Positions 6,276-7,325 of a stretch of DNA of 7,325 nt are shown piece by piece. A program made the position numbers and the translations under genes. Source of the DNA: Candidatus Bipolaricaulota bacterium. Lineage in GTDB: Bacteria; Bipolaricaulota; Bipolaricaulia; UBA7950; UBA9294. Numbering within the stretch: position 1 is the stretch's first letter; the number at the start of each line of letters is the position of its first letter. The notes beneath the pieces were generated by a model, which was given only the letters and a program-made list of their open reading frames with translations, made no database searches and was not told the origin of the DNA. The stretch lies in the NCBI GenBank assembly GCA_021163015.1, contig JAGGXO010000084.1, positions 1 through 7,325 on the forward strand, written 5' to 3'.

Positions 6276-6912
6276 TTGTCCTCATGGGGACTGGGTGAAA
6301 GATCTCCGGGCAATCGACGGTGAAAGACTCAACGGCAACAGTTGCGTAGAAGATCCTGCTTGAGTACTCCTGTGCCTTCACAGTGAATGCCGCCCGTTCG
6401 CCCGGTTCCAGATCGTTGATCACAACAGTTCCGTCGGTCAGTCTTAATCCATCAGCATCGTAGAACTTGGCCTTGAGTGTAACCGTAGGAAGGGTATCAC
6501 CGCACCGATTCTCCACTTCACCATAGACCTGTACCGGGAAGCCGAGCGCTAGTTTCCACGTGCGAATGAACGCTGCTGGCTGGACGTGTACCTCCTTAGA
6601 CGCGGTTCCCGAGACACCGCGATCGTCGGTGGCGACTAGGGTAACGAAGTAGGTCCCTTCTTCTGGGAAGCGATGAATGACGTCGCGGTAGTAGTCATCG
6701 ATGCTCGATCCGTCATCGAACTGCCAGTTGAACGTAGTGATGTAGTGGCCCGGTACAGTCGTCGAATGTGAGAAGAAGTGATATGACAGCAGACCACTTG
6801 ATCCATCCGGGCACCACGTGAAATCGACGGTCGGACGCACGGCCGGACCGAAGCAGGACGTGCTGACAAGACCTATTACGACGATGAGCAACAAGAACAG
6901 AATCCTCTTCAT
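6259..6912 (-). CDS. Lipoprotein with PKD domain and FxLYD-like domain
   Basis: A 217-residue predicted envelope lipoprotein. The N-terminus has a basic start (MKR), a hydrophobic core (4-16) and a lipobox-like STSC with C20 as the lipidated residue; Ser at -3 is less common than Leu but accepted. A PKD domain covers about 28-111, with FNWQFDDGSS (61-70, the W-FxDG signature) and the HRFPEEGTYFVTLVATDDRG strand (80-99). An FxLYD-like beta domain covers about 126-195, with VYGEVEN, LKAKFYDADG and LEPGERAAFTV typical of that family. Both domains usually mediate binding at the cell surface; no enzyme activity is expected. A purine-rich Shine-Dalgarno (GGGAGG, 4 bases before the ATG) supports the start. 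Its place between an alkyltransferase-like gene and an endonuclease Q gene is unexpected for an envelope protein and may reflect only shared transcription. Confidence 0.85.
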   Translation of the reverse strand: MKRILFLLLIVVIGLVSTSCFGPAVRPTVDFTWCPDGSSGLLSYHFFSHSTTVPGHYITTFNWQFDDGSSIDDYYRDVIHRFPEEGTYFVTLVATDDRGVSGTASKEVHVQPAAFIRTWKLALGFPVQVYGEVENRCGDTLPTVTLKAKFYDADGLRLTDGTVVINDLEPGERAAFTVKAQEYSSRIFYATVAVESFTVDCPEIFHPVPMRTNAPDR

Positions 6913-6933
6913 TCCTCCTCCCTATTCTCTACC

Positions 6934-6962
6934 ACTGTAGACGCACATCTCGAGGCGGGCAA
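6934..6962 (-). promoter_or_regulatory. Candidate sigma-70-type promoter for the lipoprotein-endonuclease Q genes
   Basis: On the minus strand, TTGCCC (6957-6962) and TACAGT (6934-6939) are separated by exactly 17 bases. Each matches its consensus box at 4 of 6 positions, including the key TTG and the TA...T. Transcription would begin near 6927, about 15 bases before the lipoprotein ATG. It sits in the 67-base gap after the alkyltransferase-like gene, so the lipoprotein and endonuclease Q genes could be transcribed on their own. This is inferred from pattern alone. Confidence 0.35.
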
Positions 6963-6979
6963 GGCTCGATCATCTTCTC

Positions 6980-7288
6980 TCAGACCAGTCCATCCCAGCC
7001 AAAGAGATCGAGGTCGATACGCCCATCCTCACCAAACTCGATTCCCTCTTCCCGAAGCAGATCTATCTGTTGGTGTCCCATGCGCACCTCGCCTCTTGCA
7101 TTCACGACGCGTTGCCAAGGAACGGGTTCATCGACATCGTGATCCTGTAATGCTGCCAGTGCCCATCCTACCTGGCGCGCGAATTTCGGCTTCCCGACGA
7201 CGTAGGCAATCTGTCCGTATGTTGCCACTCTTCCCCTCTGGATCTGGCGCACGATATCGTAAATCTGCGTATACAGTCCGGGTTTCAC
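6980..7288 (-). CDS. Alkyltransferase-like protein (MGMT DNA-binding fold, Trp in place of the reactive Cys)
   Basis: Homologous to the C-terminal DNA-binding domain of O6-methylguanine-DNA methyltransferase, but the active-site PCHRV is PWQRV: Trp replaces the alkyl-accepting Cys. This is the hallmark of ATL proteins (S. pombe Atl1, E. coli YbaZ), which bind O6-alkylguanine without repairing it and pass the lesion to nucleotide excision repair. Helix-turn-helix features are present: GRVATYGQIA with the base-flipping Tyr, and FARQVGWAL with the Arg finger that fills the gap in DNA. Length is normal for ATL (about 100-110). The start given is a GTG with GGAG (7294-7297) five bases upstream. 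An in-frame ATG at 7315 would add MCELRNGDG but has no Shine-Dalgarno. The frame stays open to the window edge, so a longer protein cannot be excluded. Confidence 0.85.
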   Translation of the reverse strand: MKPGLYTQIYDIVRQIQRGRVATYGQIAYVVGKPKFARQVGWALAALQDHDVDEPVPWQRVVNARGEVRMGHQQIDLLREEGIEFGEDGRIDLDLFGWDGLV

Positions 7289-7325
7289 GCCATCTCCATT
7301 GCGTAATTCGCACATAAGGAGTAGA

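Overview
The window reads as bacterial chromosome: it has a full SmpB (trans-translation), a lipoprotein signal peptide and densely packed genes with short overlaps. Base composition is moderate, by eye slightly above half G+C. No rRNA, tRNA, CRISPR array or intact insertion sequence is visible. The mix of a NosD-type beta-helix protein, a NatB-type permease, a bacterial endonuclease Q and an alkyltransferase-like protein would suit a deep-branching, perhaps thermophilic, uncultured lineage such as Bipolaricaulota/Acetothermia. That placement is a guess from gene content, not a demonstrated assignment.

Left part, plus strand (1-2694): a secreted NosD-like beta-helix protein with two Ig-like repeats and a Pro/Ser/Thr-rich tail, cut by the left edge, is followed 5 bases later by an ABC-2 permease of the NatB class. 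The pair looks like part of an ABC export or envelope operon whose ATPase is not in the window.

Middle, minus strand (2944-4562): smpB and a dGTPase-like HD-domain phosphohydrolase overlap by 4 bases (ATGA), so they are probably translationally coupled. A 249-base convergent gap separates them from the permease. Upstream of smpB lies a 504-base stretch (4563-5066) with no convincing gene but a cluster of short inverted repeats and a 9-base tandem repeat. It looks like dispersed genomic repeat material.

Right part, minus strand (5067 to the right edge), in transcription order: an alkyltransferase-like protein (MGMT fold with Trp replacing the reactive Cys), a PKD/FxLYD lipoprotein, and an endonuclease Q homologue that overlaps the lipoprotein gene by 17 bases. 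Two of these three genes deal with damaged bases in DNA: O6-alkylguanine recognition, and cleavage at deaminated or abasic sites. With the dGTPase further downstream, this side of the window leans toward genome and nucleotide-pool maintenance. The envelope lipoprotein between the two repair genes is the odd member.
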